Below, in pieces: positions 26,782-35,200 of a DNA stretch of 64,000 bases (within the stretch, counting starts at the first letter, position 1; every line of letters starts with the position of its first letter). Position numbers and translations under genes: made by a program. Origin of the DNA: Aromatoleum tolulyticum (GTDB lineage Bacteria > Pseudomonadota > Gammaproteobacteria > Burkholderiales > Rhodocyclaceae); the NCBI RefSeq assembly GCF_900156155.1, contig NZ_FTMD01000007.1, positions 1 through 64,000 of the forward strand, given 5' to 3'. The notes beneath the pieces are model-generated. The model did not search any database. It was not told the DNA's origin and was given only the letters and a program-made list of their open reading frames with translations.

Positions 26782-27882
26782 TTGTCCGCACTGTTCAGCA
26801 GCTTCAAACTGAAAGACATCACCCTGCGCAATCGCATCGCCATCCCCCCCATGTGCCAATACAGCGCCGTGGACGGCGTCAGCAACGACTGGCACTGGGG
26901 CCATTACGCGAGCCTGGGACGCGGCGGCGCCGGCCTCGTCATCGTCGAGGCGACCGCGGTGGCGCCGGAAGGGCGCATCACCCCGGCCTGCCTCGGTCTG
27001 TGGAACGACGAGCAGGCGCAGGGCCTCGCCCGCATCGCGGCCGCGATCAAGGCCGGCGGCGCCGTTCCCGGCATCCAGATCGGACACGCGGGGCGCAAGG
27101 CGAGCGCGAATCGCCCGTGGGAAGGTGACGACCACATCCCCGATGGCGACGCCCGGGCGTGGACGCCCCTGGCCCCGTCCGCGGTGGCATTCGGCGCCCA
27201 CCTGCCGAAAGTGCCGCGCGCGATGACCGTGGACGACATCGCCCGCGTCAGAAACGATTTCGTCGCAGCCGCGCGCCGCGCGCGGGACGCCGGCTTCGAA
27301 TGGCTCGAACTGCACTTTGCCCACGGCTACCTGGCGCAAAGCTTTTTCTCCGTCCATGCCAATCAGCGGACCGATCAATACGGCGGCGACTATGCCGGAC
27401 GCAGCCGCTTCCTGCTCGAAACCCTCGCCGCCGTCCGCGAAGTGTGGCCGGAACGCCTACCCCTGACGGTCCGCTTCGGTGTCATCGAATACGATGGCCG
27501 GGACGAAGAGACGCTGACAGAATCCATCGAACTGACCCGCGCCTTCCGCCGCAGCGGCGTCGACCTGATCAACGTCAGCGTCGGCTTTTCCACACCCGAC
27601 GCGCAGATCCCGTGGGGCCCGGCCTTTCTCGCACCGATTGCCGAGCGGGTCCGCCGCGAGGCCGAACTACCCGTCGCCTCGTCCTGGGGCATCGACGCGC
27701 CGGCCACGGCCAACCGCGTCGTCGCCGACCAGCAGATGGATCTCGTGATGATCGGCCGCGCACATCTCGCCAATCCGCACTGGAGCTACCACGCCGCCTT
27801 GCAGCTGAAGGAAGAGAAGCCGTCCTGGGTGCTGCCGGCCCCCTACGCGCACTGGCTGGCGAAATACCGCCCGAGCGTCTGA
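26782..27882 (+). CDS. XenA-like NADH:flavin oxidoreductase (old yellow enzyme, YqjM class)
   Basis: The 366-residue protein is close to Pseudomonas XenA as I remember it. Its signature segments are LKDITLRNRIAIPPMCQYSA, with the redox-tuning cysteine, then GIQIGHAGRKASANRPWEGD and LHFAHGYLAQSFFS. RTDQYGG, VSVGFSTPDAQIPWGPAF and a C-terminal PAPYAHWLAKYR follow. These FMN enzymes reduce activated C=C bonds and nitro groups (enones, nitroesters). The start is a TTG at 26782 with GGAGGT seven bases upstream, which also matches the family N-terminus. The distal dyads upstream may link its regulation to the divergent DCC gene. Confidence 0.93.
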   Translation: MSALFSSFKLKDITLRNRIAIPPMCQYSAVDGVSNDWHWGHYASLGRGGAGLVIVEATAVAPEGRITPACLGLWNDEQAQGLARIAAAIKAGGAVPGIQIGHAGRKASANRPWEGDDHIPDGDARAWTPLAPSAVAFGAHLPKVPRAMTVDDIARVRNDFVAAARRARDAGFEWLELHFAHGYLAQSFFSVHANQRTDQYGGDYAGRSRFLLETLAAVREVWPERLPLTVRFGVIEYDGRDEETLTESIELTRAFRRSGVDLINVSVGFSTPDAQIPWGPAFLAPIAERVRREAELPVASSWGIDAPATANRVVADQQMDLVMIGRAHLANPHWSYHAALQLKEEKPSWVLPAPYAHWLAKYRPSV

Positions 27883-27964
27883 TCGATGGGCCCGAGTATG
27901 CGTGTATGCATGCGGCCCCCGGGCATCTTTCACTGCTCACGTTTGCCTGGCGATGCCAAGAGAA

Positions 27965-29329
27965 TCAGATCGGCTTGCCGCGTTCGATCCAGGCCTGCAC
28001 CTCCCCGATGGTCAACCTGTATCGCGCACAGTTGTGCGCCGTCAGCATTTCGAGCTCCGCTTTCAGCGTCTCACCGAACTGTCCCACGTCCTCGACGGGT
28101 AGGCCCAGTTCCTCCACCGCCTGATCGAGACGCCGGCCGCTTCTCACAACGTGCTGCACCGCTTCGCTCAGGTGTTCGCGGTGGCGCACCCTGAAAGGAT
28201 CGGGCGATCCCATCGCCTCCAGGATGACCTTGTATTTGCGGATCGACCGTCGGTACGTCCACGCGAAGAGTTCGACTGCCAGCGAAACATCGAGCAACTC
28301 GTAGACGCCCATCATGGCCTTCGCGTAGTCATGCGGATCGACATCGAGAAAGGCGAGCGGGGCGCAGTTATAGAGCATCAACGGGATGTTCGCAGCGAGC
28401 CTGCTCGTACGCTTGTTGCCGTCCTCGAAGGGCTGCAAGTAGGCGAGGTTCACCCACAGGAAGAACGCCGCCTCCGCAGGATTCTTGACGAGCTGGGCTT
28501 TGGCCACGACCTGCGCGAGCATTTCCTCCAGAAGCTGCGGCACTTGGGAGGGGACATACGTCGTGCCCGAGATATTGACCACCTTGCTTCGGATGGCCCC
28601 CAACCCGGCGACGTCGGCCAGCAAATCCTGCATCAGCAGCGCGTGCAGGTTACGGATGACGAGGTCGCTGAGGCCGTAGGTCGGCACCGCGTCGACCAGA
28701 AATTCAATGGCGCGCTTGTGATTGAGCAGCATGACGCCATCCCAATCCACCGGCGGATCGCCGCTCTTGAACAGTTCTTCCGTCGCCAGCAGGCTGTAGG
28801 TATTGCCCTCCAGCCGCGACGACGACCAGGACAGATCGATCAAGAGCTGTTCAAGGACCTTCCGGGCATACGTCCCCGCGGGCTGCTGCCCCTGCATCCG
28901 GCCTTCCTGTGCGAGGGCGTCCGCCAGCTCAGGGGGCAGCAAGGCGGATTGGTTGGGAACGTACTCATCCAGAAATCGGCGCTGATAGGTCACGAGGCTC
29001 CGTGCGCCCAAGGGGCGGTTGAGGACCTTCAGCAACGACTGCGCCTTGCCGGACCAAGCGGGCGACACTGTCGCCGTCACAACGTCCGTCACGTTCACCG
29101 TTTCCCGTACGTCGGCTTCGCCCGATGGCAGGAAATACCGGGTGGCCCGTGCTTTTCCGGTCCGGACGAGAGCTTGGGCTTGAACGAGTTTATCCAGAAG
29201 CCTCCCGACGGTGGCATAGCTGCCCCCGACGCGTGCATGGATTTCGGAGGACGAAACACCACGCGCGTCCTCCGCGGCAAGCGCCTTGACCGCTTCCAGA
29301 ATGGCGTCCGGCTGTATTTTCTGTGTCAT
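27965..29329 (-). CDS. Fic-fold protein with N-terminal winged helix, degenerate Fic motif
   Basis: The 454-residue protein begins with a winged-helix domain (residues ~5-70, GVSSSEIHARVGGSYATVGRLLDKL). The Fic core follows, with an N-terminal inhibitory-helix-like motif SSSRLEGN. The active-site loop reads LQPFEDGNKRTSR instead of HPFxDGNGRxxR: the catalytic histidine is glutamine and the second glycine is lysine. AMP-transfer activity is therefore doubtful. A DNA-binding regulator is more likely, supported by a perfect palindrome immediately upstream of the gene (29342-29371). I recall other Fic proteins with the same QPF...NKRTSR variant, so it is a subfamily, not a chance mutation. It lies just outside the left end of the integrated element. 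Confidence 0.9.
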   Translation of the reverse strand: MTQKIQPDAILEAVKALAAEDARGVSSSEIHARVGGSYATVGRLLDKLVQAQALVRTGKARATRYFLPSGEADVRETVNVTDVVTATVSPAWSGKAQSLLKVLNRPLGARSLVTYQRRFLDEYVPNQSALLPPELADALAQEGRMQGQQPAGTYARKVLEQLLIDLSWSSSRLEGNTYSLLATEELFKSGDPPVDWDGVMLLNHKRAIEFLVDAVPTYGLSDLVIRNLHALLMQDLLADVAGLGAIRSKVVNISGTTYVPSQVPQLLEEMLAQVVAKAQLVKNPAEAAFFLWVNLAYLQPFEDGNKRTSRLAANIPLMLYNCAPLAFLDVDPHDYAKAMMGVYELLDVSLAVELFAWTYRRSIRKYKVILEAMGSPDPFRVRHREHLSEAVQHVVRSGRRLDQAVEELGLPVEDVGQFGETLKAELEMLTAHNCARYRLTIGEVQAWIERGKPI

Positions 29330-29341
29330 CGAGAAGACCCT

Positions 29342-29371
29342 CGTGATCTCCTCAACAGTGAGGAGATCACG
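29342..29371. promoter_or_regulatory. Perfect 13-bp inverted repeat, likely operator of the fic gene
   Basis: CGTGATCTCCTCA (29342-29354), spacer ACAG, then TGAGGAGATCACG (29359-29371), a perfect dyad. It begins 13 bases upstream of the fic ATG (29329), overlapping the expected promoter or 5' leader. A further half-site-like TGAGGAGATTAG lies at about 29409-29420. Autoregulation by the winged helix of the Fic protein is inferred. Confidence 0.7.
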
Positions 29372-29539
29372 TAAATCTACTCATTTTTGACAAGAAAATG
29401 AATGGGATTGAGGAGATTAGAGCATTAGCGGCTGCTCCTCTCAGTTCTCATCGCTGGCAGGCTTTGCGCTCACCACTCCCAGGAAGACCCTGGAACCGAA
29501 CCCTCTTTGAGTGCCCAGCCTCGTCGGGCGGCCGAAATG
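29372..29539. other. Spacer between fic operator and displaced tRNA terminator
   Basis: No gene is visible in this stretch. It probably holds the fic promoter (minus strand) close to the palindrome and otherwise featureless chromosomal DNA. Confidence 0.4.
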
Positions 29540-29577
29540 AAAAAAGGCGCTGATTCCGTTTAGAAATCAGCGCCTTT
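29540..29577 (-). terminator. Intrinsic terminator, probably the original tRNA-Arg terminator
   Basis: GGCGCTGATT (29546-29555) and AATCAGCGCC (29565-29574) form a 10-bp stem, extended by three A:T pairs. Read on the minus strand it is followed by six T (29540-29545). It lies directly beyond the tRNA 3' end copy (29586-29633). It would have terminated tRNA-Arg before the element inserted between them. Confidence 0.75.
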
Positions 29578-29585
29578 CCAAATTC

Positions 29586-29633
29586 TGGCGCGCCCGAGAC
29601 GATTCGAACGTCCGACCCCTGCCTTCGGAGGGC
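29586..29633. repeat. attL: 48-bp copy of the tRNA-Arg 3' end
   Basis: These 48 bases are identical to 44993-45040, from the CCA end through the T arm to the anticodon stem-loop of tRNA-Arg(CCG), and they diverge immediately after GGGC at 29633. The integrase gene begins 125 bases further in. This marks the left boundary of the integrated element. Confidence 0.93.
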
Positions 29634-29758
29634 CGGGGTAACTGGTTAATACGCATCAGCACGCGTATTTAAGTCATTGTTTTATTGCATGTATTGTAAG
29701 TTGAAGTTCACCCAAGTTCGTGCTAATTTTCCGTATAAATTCCGTATGCGGAGAAAAC

Positions 29759-30895
29759 ATGGGCAACGCGATCAAGACCGTCGGCGACCGCAAGAAACTC
29801 CAGGCACGCAGAGAGCCCTACTGGGATCGCATCGAAGCCGGCTGCTTCCTCGGCTACCGCAAGCTCGAGGATGGCACCGGGACATGGATCGCCCGCTGGC
29901 GCAACGAGGAGGGCGCGCAGAAGTATCACGCGCTCGGCAGTCTCGGCAGCTACGACGACGCAGCCAAGGCGGCGCGAGACTGGTTCGACCAGTGCCGCGG
30001 TGGCAGCACCGAAGTGGTCGACGTCGAGGAAGCCTGCAAGCGCTACGTCACCGACCGGCGCACCGAGAAGGGCGAGTCCACCGCCAAGGACGCTGAAGGG
30101 CGCTTCAAGCGGCTGGTTTATGGGATCAAGTTCGGCCGCATCAAGCTGTCGGCCCTGCGCACCGCGCATATCACCGACTGGCGCAACGCCCAGGTCGAGT
30201 GCGAGGACGATGACGACGAGGACGACGACCCCGATGCGGATCGCCGCGCGAAGGACAGTGCGAACCGCAACCTCGCCACCCTGAAGGCGGCGCTCAACCT
30301 CGCTTATCGCATGGGACTGGTCGCCAGCACTGCGCAATGGGATCGGGTGGAAGCCTACAAGGGCGTGAGCAAGCGCCGCGACGTGTCGCTAACGATGACC
30401 GATCGCAAGAAGCTCATCGCCGCAGCCACGCCGGATCTGACGATCTTCATGCAGGCGATGCTTCTGACCGGCTGCCGCCCGGGCGAGCTTGCGAGCTGCA
30501 CCGTCGGCGACCTCGATCCGGCCGGCATGCTGACCGTCACCGGCAAGACCGGGCGCCGCACCATCCCGCTATCTCCGAAGGCGCTGGCGCTGCTGAAGTT
30601 GGCCGCAGGGCAAGGCGACGTCGACGAGCCGCTGCTGACCCGCTCTGGCGTGGCCTGGACGCGCTTCGAGTGGCGTGACGCCTTCCAAGAGGCGCGCAAG
30701 GCTGCAGGCCTACCCGAGACTGTGGTCATGTACTCGCTGCGCCACGTCGCGATCAGCGAAATGCTGGTGTCGGGCATGGACCCGATGACGGTTGCCAAGA
30801 TCGCCGGCACCTCGATCGAGATGATCTCGCGTCACTACGGCCACCTGATCCGCGAGCGCGTCGTCGCCCAGCTCGCGAAGGTGAAGGCGATATGA
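29759..30895 (+). CDS. int: Tyrosine recombinase / integrase
   Basis: The 378-residue protein has an N-terminal arm-binding-type domain (GTWIARWRNEEGAQKYHALG) and a core-binding region. The latter contains an unusual acidic run at about 147-160 (ECEDDDDEDDDPDADRR). The catalytic domain follows: TGCRPGELAS with Arg I, a beta-strand Lys in GKTGRRTIPL, YSLRHVAISEML with Arg II, and ISRHYGHL with the nucleophilic tyrosine. The first histidine of the usual HxLRH box is tyrosine (YSLRH). GGAG lies 5 bases before the ATG at 29759. It lies next to attL, as is typical for tRNA-targeting integrases. Its stop overlaps the next gene's start (ATGA). Confidence 0.95.
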   Translation: MGNAIKTVGDRKKLQARREPYWDRIEAGCFLGYRKLEDGTGTWIARWRNEEGAQKYHALGSLGSYDDAAKAARDWFDQCRGGSTEVVDVEEACKRYVTDRRTEKGESTAKDAEGRFKRLVYGIKFGRIKLSALRTAHITDWRNAQVECEDDDDEDDDPDADRRAKDSANRNLATLKAALNLAYRMGLVASTAQWDRVEAYKGVSKRRDVSLTMTDRKKLIAAATPDLTIFMQAMLLTGCRPGELASCTVGDLDPAGMLTVTGKTGRRTIPLSPKALALLKLAAGQGDVDEPLLTRSGVAWTRFEWRDAFQEARKAAGLPETVVMYSLRHVAISEMLVSGMDPMTVAKIAGTSIEMISRHYGHLIRERVVAQLAKVKAI

Positions 30896-31503
30896 GCCAT
30901 GAAGGCTTCGTTGATGGTGGGCTGCTGGAGGCGGGCAACAAACTCGCAGTTCGCCAGATTGCGGCGATCGCGCTGGAGAGCCTGCGCGTGCTGCTCCCGA
31001 CAGACGACGCCCAGCACGCCGCCCTGTCTCAGATCGCCGACGGCCTTGAGGCAATCTGCAACGAGGCCGAGCCGGGCAAGGCCTTCAGGGGCATGTCGAC
31101 CGGTACCGCAGCCGACGCTCTCGCGGGCATCGCCGCCACCGCACGTGGGCACGATGACGCGCTCGATTGGTTGCGGGACGTACTTAGCGCTCTGGCGGAG
31201 GGCGCGCCAGCGAATGATGCCTTTGGATGGACAGGCAAGAAGCACCGTCCCGGAGGCAACTTGACGCTGCGCAATTGGATAATCCAGACGGAAGTGCATG
31301 AGGAAATGCGATCGGACGCGCGCCCAAGCTGGCGCGCGGCCTGCGCCACAGTAGCAGACCGTGTTCGCCTCAGCGTAAAGTCTGTGGAGCTGATCGCAAA
31401 GGGCGTCACCGCCGAAGCGGTGCCGGACATGCCAGAGGATATATTCCCGGCAGCAGACCTTGATCGCCTTCGACGAGCCGGTGTGCTGCGCCGACTTAAT
31501 TAG
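30892..31503 (+). CDS. Island protein of unknown function
   Basis: The 203-residue protein is translationally coupled to the integrase (ATGA at 30892-30895). It is largely helical, with no membrane segment or recognised motif. The N-terminal half (KLAVRQIAAIALESLRVLLP, ALSQIADGLEAIC) looks like a helical bundle. The C-terminal half contains SWRAACATVADRVRLSVKSV, perhaps a helix-turn-helix. A role in element control is possible from position only. Confidence 0.7.
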   Translation: MSHEGFVDGGLLEAGNKLAVRQIAAIALESLRVLLPTDDAQHAALSQIADGLEAICNEAEPGKAFRGMSTGTAADALAGIAATARGHDDALDWLRDVLSALAEGAPANDAFGWTGKKHRPGGNLTLRNWIIQTEVHEEMRSDARPSWRAACATVADRVRLSVKSVELIAKGVTAEAVPDMPEDIFPAADLDRLRRAGVLRRLN

Positions 31504-31566
31504 GTGGAATGGCCCCGCGACGGCGCACAGTATTCGGGCTGACTTCAATTTACGGAGCCAGCCCAG

Positions 31567-31797
31567 ATGGAAACACCTAGCACCTCTACCCCCCGCAGCG
31601 CGTACACTGTCCAACAATTCTGCGAGGCCCACAACTTCACGCGAGTCTTGTTCTACAAGCTCATGAAGTCTGGGCATGGTCCGCGGATCATGAAAGTCGG
31701 CACCCGCACGCTCATCAGCGTCGAGGCGGCCGCCGACTGGCGCCGCCAGATGGAAGAAGGCGCCACCGTCATGCCCTCTCGCCGTGGCAAACGCTGA
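31567..31797 (+). CDS. AlpA/excisionase-like helix-turn-helix protein
   Basis: The 76-residue protein has a MerR/excisionase-type winged helix: YTVQQFCEAHNFTRVLFYKL, then GHGPRIMKVGTRTLISVEAAADW. It is typical of AlpA-family regulators and excisionases in P4-like elements. Its position between integrase and primase fits a control gene for integration or excision. GGAG is about 10 bases upstream. Confidence 0.85.
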   Translation: METPSTSTPRSAYTVQQFCEAHNFTRVLFYKLMKSGHGPRIMKVGTRTLISVEAAADWRRQMEEGATVMPSRRGKR

Positions 31798-31809
31798 GGA
31801 GGGCGAACG

Positions 31810-32196
31810 ATGACCGCCCAAAATGAAGAAGCCCGCCGGGCCATGGCGGGCTCTCTTGGGACTGCTGGCAGCCGATTCAATAGCAAACAGGCGAAGCGTA
31901 ACGTCTCCTCGGCTTCGGAGCAACATAGACCAGCCCTCGCCGACTACGGGCTCGTCCGAAATGCCCTACGCATGGTGGCGCCGGACCTCCGCGTTTGCCT
32001 CGTTACATCGTTCGATGGTTCAGCACTCGAAATTTGCGGTCGTGCTCCGAAGACTGCCGCACTTCAGAAGATCCGAAGGTGGAATCCGATTCCTCCGGTC
32101 CGTTGGCGGACCTCTTGGGGCGGTCTTTTTGTCGTCAGTGTCGCCGACCTCGACGAACTCGTTGCAGTCGCCGGTACTCGCGTGAGGGCCACGTGA
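31810..32196 (+). CDS. Small island protein of unknown function
   Basis: The 128-residue frame follows the AlpA-like gene by 12 bases, with GGAGGG 7 bases before the ATG. Its stop overlaps the primase start by one base (TGATG at 32194-32198), a layout that argues it is translated. No domain is recognised; the C-terminal half (WRTSWGGLFVVSVADLDELV) reads like a folded protein. Confidence 0.6.
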   Translation: MTAQNEEARRAMAGSLGTAGSRFNSKQAKRNVSSASEQHRPALADYGLVRNALRMVAPDLRVCLVTSFDGSALEICGRAPKTAALQKIRRWNPIPPVRWRTSWGGLFVVSVADLDELVAVAGTRVRAT

Positions 32197-34772
32197 TGGG
32201 CGCTCAGTTCAAACGGACGACCGCTGACGTCATCGATCAAGCGCGAGCCACTGACCTCGTTTGGCTGGCGGAGTCCTATGGCGTCAAGATGCACAGGCAA
32301 GGTAAGGACTTCTTCGGCCTGTGCCCGTTCCACTCAGAGTCGTCACCGTCCTTCACCGTCTACAGCAAGTCCGCCGGCCGCCAGCGCTACCACTGCATGG
32401 GCTGCGGCGCAGACGGCGACCCGATCCAGTTCGTGCAGGAGTACGAGGGGGTCGGGTTCCGTAATGCCGTGAAGCGCATCCTCGGCGAACTGCCGGCCTC
32501 GGGCGCCACGCCGACGCCGGCCTCGAACCAGAAGGCGCCGCCTCCCGAGCCCGAGGAGGTGTGGACGCCGATCTACCCGGTCCCGGCGTCGGCGCCGAAC
32601 CGGCCGGACATCCTCAACCGCAAAATCAAGGGCGAGTGGCACGCGCTCGTGGTGTCGCGCCGCTGGGCCTACCGCAATCAGGCCGGCGAGGTGATCGGCT
32701 ACGTGTGTCGCTTCGATCTACCCGGGGGCGGCAAGGAGGTGATGCCGCAGGTGTGGGCCGCCTCGTCGGACACCGGTGAGTGCCGCTGGCGCTGGCAGTC
32801 GTTCTCGAAACCGCGACCGATGTACGGGCTCGACAAGCTCGCCAAGCACCCGAACGCGCAGGTGCTCGCGAAAGAGGGCGAGAAAGCCGCCGACGCGGCG
32901 CAGCAGCGTTTCGTGGATCTCGGCATCTCGCTCGACAAGCTCGTGGTGGTGTCGTGGCCGGGGGGTGGCAAGGCGGTGAAGCACGTCGACTTCTCGCCGC
33001 TGGCGGGGCGCTCGGTTGGGTTGTGGCCGGACGCCGACCAGCAGGTGTATCCCGATCGCCACGAGCGCGCGGGGCTGGTGATGCCGTTCTTGGAGCAGCC
33101 CGGGACGGTCGCGATGCTCGACGTGTGGCGGGCGATCCGCGACGTTGCGTCAGTGAAGCTGATCCTGCCGCCCGAAGGCGTCGAGGACGGATGGGATCTG
33201 GCGGATCCGCTGCCGGCCGGGTTCTCGCTGCTCGCGCACATCAAAGCGTCTTCTGTGGATCCGGCAACGCTCGTGCGGGACAACGAGTCGGCCGAGTCAG
33301 AATCCGGCGGTGTCCTGATTGACAGCCATGCCCTGATCGCTGAGTTCGAGCGTCTACAGGCTGAGCGCGCTGACGCTTTGCCGGTGCGGGATGAGGGCGA
33401 GCGGTCACTCCGCTCATCCGTTGTCACCTACGACAAAGAACTGTCCCAGCATTCTGATGGGATTGTCGATGCACTGCTGCAGCATCCGACGCAGGATAAC
33501 GTCGCGCTCGTGTTCCGCCGGCAGTTCGAGGGGCAGTTGCTATATGCCCACTCCCACGGTAAATGGTTCGAATGGGACGGCACCCGGTGGGCGCGCGAAG
33601 AAACCGACAAGGCATTCAACTACGCGCGCGAGATCGCGCGCCGCATGAACACAGAGGGCAAGAGCTCCCTTGGATCGGCATCTTTCTGCAAGGGCGTGGA
33701 GCAGTTTGCGCGTGCCGACCGCGCGTTCGCTGTTGCCGGCACCGAATTTGATACCGACAACTACCTGCTCAACACACCGGCTGGCATCTTCGATCTTCGG
33801 ACCAACACTATGCGCCCGCACGATCAGCGCGACCGCATCACCAAGTCAACGGAGGTGTCGCCCATAGAGACCGGCGGCGAGCGGTTCCTGCGCTTTCTCC
33901 ATGAAATCACTGGCGGCGACGCGTCGCTTGCGAAATTCCTGCAGGTCTCGCTCGGCGCGTGCCTCTCCGGCGCCGTCGAGTCACATTGGATGCTCTTCTG
34001 GACGGGGACGGGCCGCAACGGGAAGAACTCACTCGGCGATCTGGTGATGTACATCATGGGCGACTATGCGAAGAAAATCCCATCAAGCACATTGATGGCC
34101 AAGTCCTACGAGGCGCACCCGACCGAGATCGCCAACCTTCAAGGCGCGCGCTTGGCCGTGAGCTCCGAGGTGGCGGATGGCGACCACTGGGATGAAGCCC
34201 GCATCAACGAGCTCACCGGCGACGAGACCCTGAGTGCCAGATTCATGCGCGGCGACTTTTTCGACTTCCGTCGCACGCACAAGCACCTGATCTTCGGCAA
34301 CCACCGGCCGCAACTGCGCACCACCACCGACGCGCTGAAGTCGCGCATCAAAATCGTGCCGTTCCGGCAGTCGTTCAAAGGTCGCGAAGATCCGACCCTA
34401 CCTGCAAGGCTGCGCGACGAAGCCGGATTCGTTCTCTATTGGTTGCTGCAGGGACACGCAGCATGGATCGCGTCCGGGCGAAAGTTGCCTCACTGTGCGG
34501 TGGTAGAGGAGGAGAGCGAGGACTACTTCGCCTCGCAATCAACCGTCGAGGCCTGGGTCTCGGAGCGCATTATCACCACTCCTGAGGATGGCCGTGCGGC
34601 AAGACAGTGGCCGCGCGCAGGCGACCTTTTTCACGATTACCAGAGCTGGAAGCAGGACAGAGGTGAACAGCCTATCTCGCAAACGCGGTGGGGAGAGACG
34701 ATGGCGAAGCTGTTCAAGAAATGCACAGCAAACGGAATCCGGTACGTCGGCGCGGTCCTGAAACCTCGCTAA
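32196..34772 (+). CDS. P4-family primase-helicase (CHC2 zinc finger, Toprim-like, D5N/SF3 helicase)
   Basis: The 858-residue protein begins with a primase zinc finger (GLCPFHSESSPSFTVY, YHCMGCGADGDPIQF, residues ~40-85). A Toprim-like region follows (EGEKAADAAQQRFVDLG, then VSWPGGGKAVKHVD and SVGLWPDADQQ, ~230-290). The C-terminal half is a phage/plasmid SF3 helicase with Walker A GTGRNGKNS near 606, SSEVADGDHW and LIFGNHRPQLRTTTDAL. It would prime and unwind DNA at the element's own origin. The ATG at 32196 is chosen because it overlaps the upstream stop and begins just before the zinc finger; the frame is open farther upstream but overlaps another gene. Confidence 0.93.
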   Translation: MGAQFKRTTADVIDQARATDLVWLAESYGVKMHRQGKDFFGLCPFHSESSPSFTVYSKSAGRQRYHCMGCGADGDPIQFVQEYEGVGFRNAVKRILGELPASGATPTPASNQKAPPPEPEEVWTPIYPVPASAPNRPDILNRKIKGEWHALVVSRRWAYRNQAGEVIGYVCRFDLPGGGKEVMPQVWAASSDTGECRWRWQSFSKPRPMYGLDKLAKHPNAQVLAKEGEKAADAAQQRFVDLGISLDKLVVVSWPGGGKAVKHVDFSPLAGRSVGLWPDADQQVYPDRHERAGLVMPFLEQPGTVAMLDVWRAIRDVASVKLILPPEGVEDGWDLADPLPAGFSLLAHIKASSVDPATLVRDNESAESESGGVLIDSHALIAEFERLQAERADALPVRDEGERSLRSSVVTYDKELSQHSDGIVDALLQHPTQDNVALVFRRQFEGQLLYAHSHGKWFEWDGTRWAREETDKAFNYAREIARRMNTEGKSSLGSASFCKGVEQFARADRAFAVAGTEFDTDNYLLNTPAGIFDLRTNTMRPHDQRDRITKSTEVSPIETGGERFLRFLHEITGGDASLAKFLQVSLGACLSGAVESHWMLFWTGTGRNGKNSLGDLVMYIMGDYAKKIPSSTLMAKSYEAHPTEIANLQGARLAVSSEVADGDHWDEARINELTGDETLSARFMRGDFFDFRRTHKHLIFGNHRPQLRTTTDALKSRIKIVPFRQSFKGREDPTLPARLRDEAGFVLYWLLQGHAAWIASGRKLPHCAVVEEESEDYFASQSTVEAWVSERIITTPEDGRAARQWPRAGDLFHDYQSWKQDRGEQPISQTRWGETMAKLFKKCTANGIRYVGAVLKPR

Positions 34773-34903
34773 CTGGAATAGTTGCCGAAAATCGATGTTG
34801 GGAAGAGTTGGGAACCCTTTCCGGTTTATCGAAAAGAAACAACGATCTTTGTAAGGGAGTAACTGAACTCGGTTCCCAACCCTTCCCAATCTCCGAAGCC
34901 GGT
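34773..34903. other. AT-richer spacer after the primase gene
   Basis: No gene is visible. It contains a repeated motif (TTGGGAAGAGTTGGGAACCCTTTCC near 34798-34822, and GGTTCCCAACCCTTCCCAA near 34871-34889) forming partial inverted repeats. These could be iterons or an origin for the primase-helicase just upstream, but that is only a suggestion. Confidence 0.35.
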
Positions 34904-35175
34904 TCATCGAGACCGCCAACTGCGGACCGCGCCCCTCTTGCGCTGTCGGCATGGATATGCCGCTGCGCGCACCTGATCGGCCATCGCCAGCGCGACTCGC
35001 TCGCGGTCGATGCGGGCTCTGTACCGGTAGTCCGTGCCGGCGCCTTCGATGACTTGGGCGTCGGGAAACACGACCCCGATATCACCGCGGTGTCTGGCAC
35101 GCACGACAAGGGTTTTGCCGCTGGGGTCGCCTTGTCGACGATGCTAAGACAGCTTCCGTCCAGAAAGATCCACAT
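34904..35175 (-). pseudogene. Frameshifted relic of a small mobile-element protein (MWIFL-type)
   Basis: Read from 35175 on the minus strand the product starts MWIFLDGSCLSIVDK. It then continues properly only in another frame: GDPSGKTLVVRARHRGD, DAQVIEGAGTDYRYRAR, and a helix RERVALAMADQVRAAAY to a stop at 34904. One lost base near 35130 explains the break. The C-terminal part I remember in relatives (a segment ending RHDAYxxVW) is missing too. I know this type of ~100-residue protein from integrated elements, with no known function. Confidence 0.6.
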
Positions 35176-35200
35176 GGGCGTGTCCTCACTACCGTGGTCG

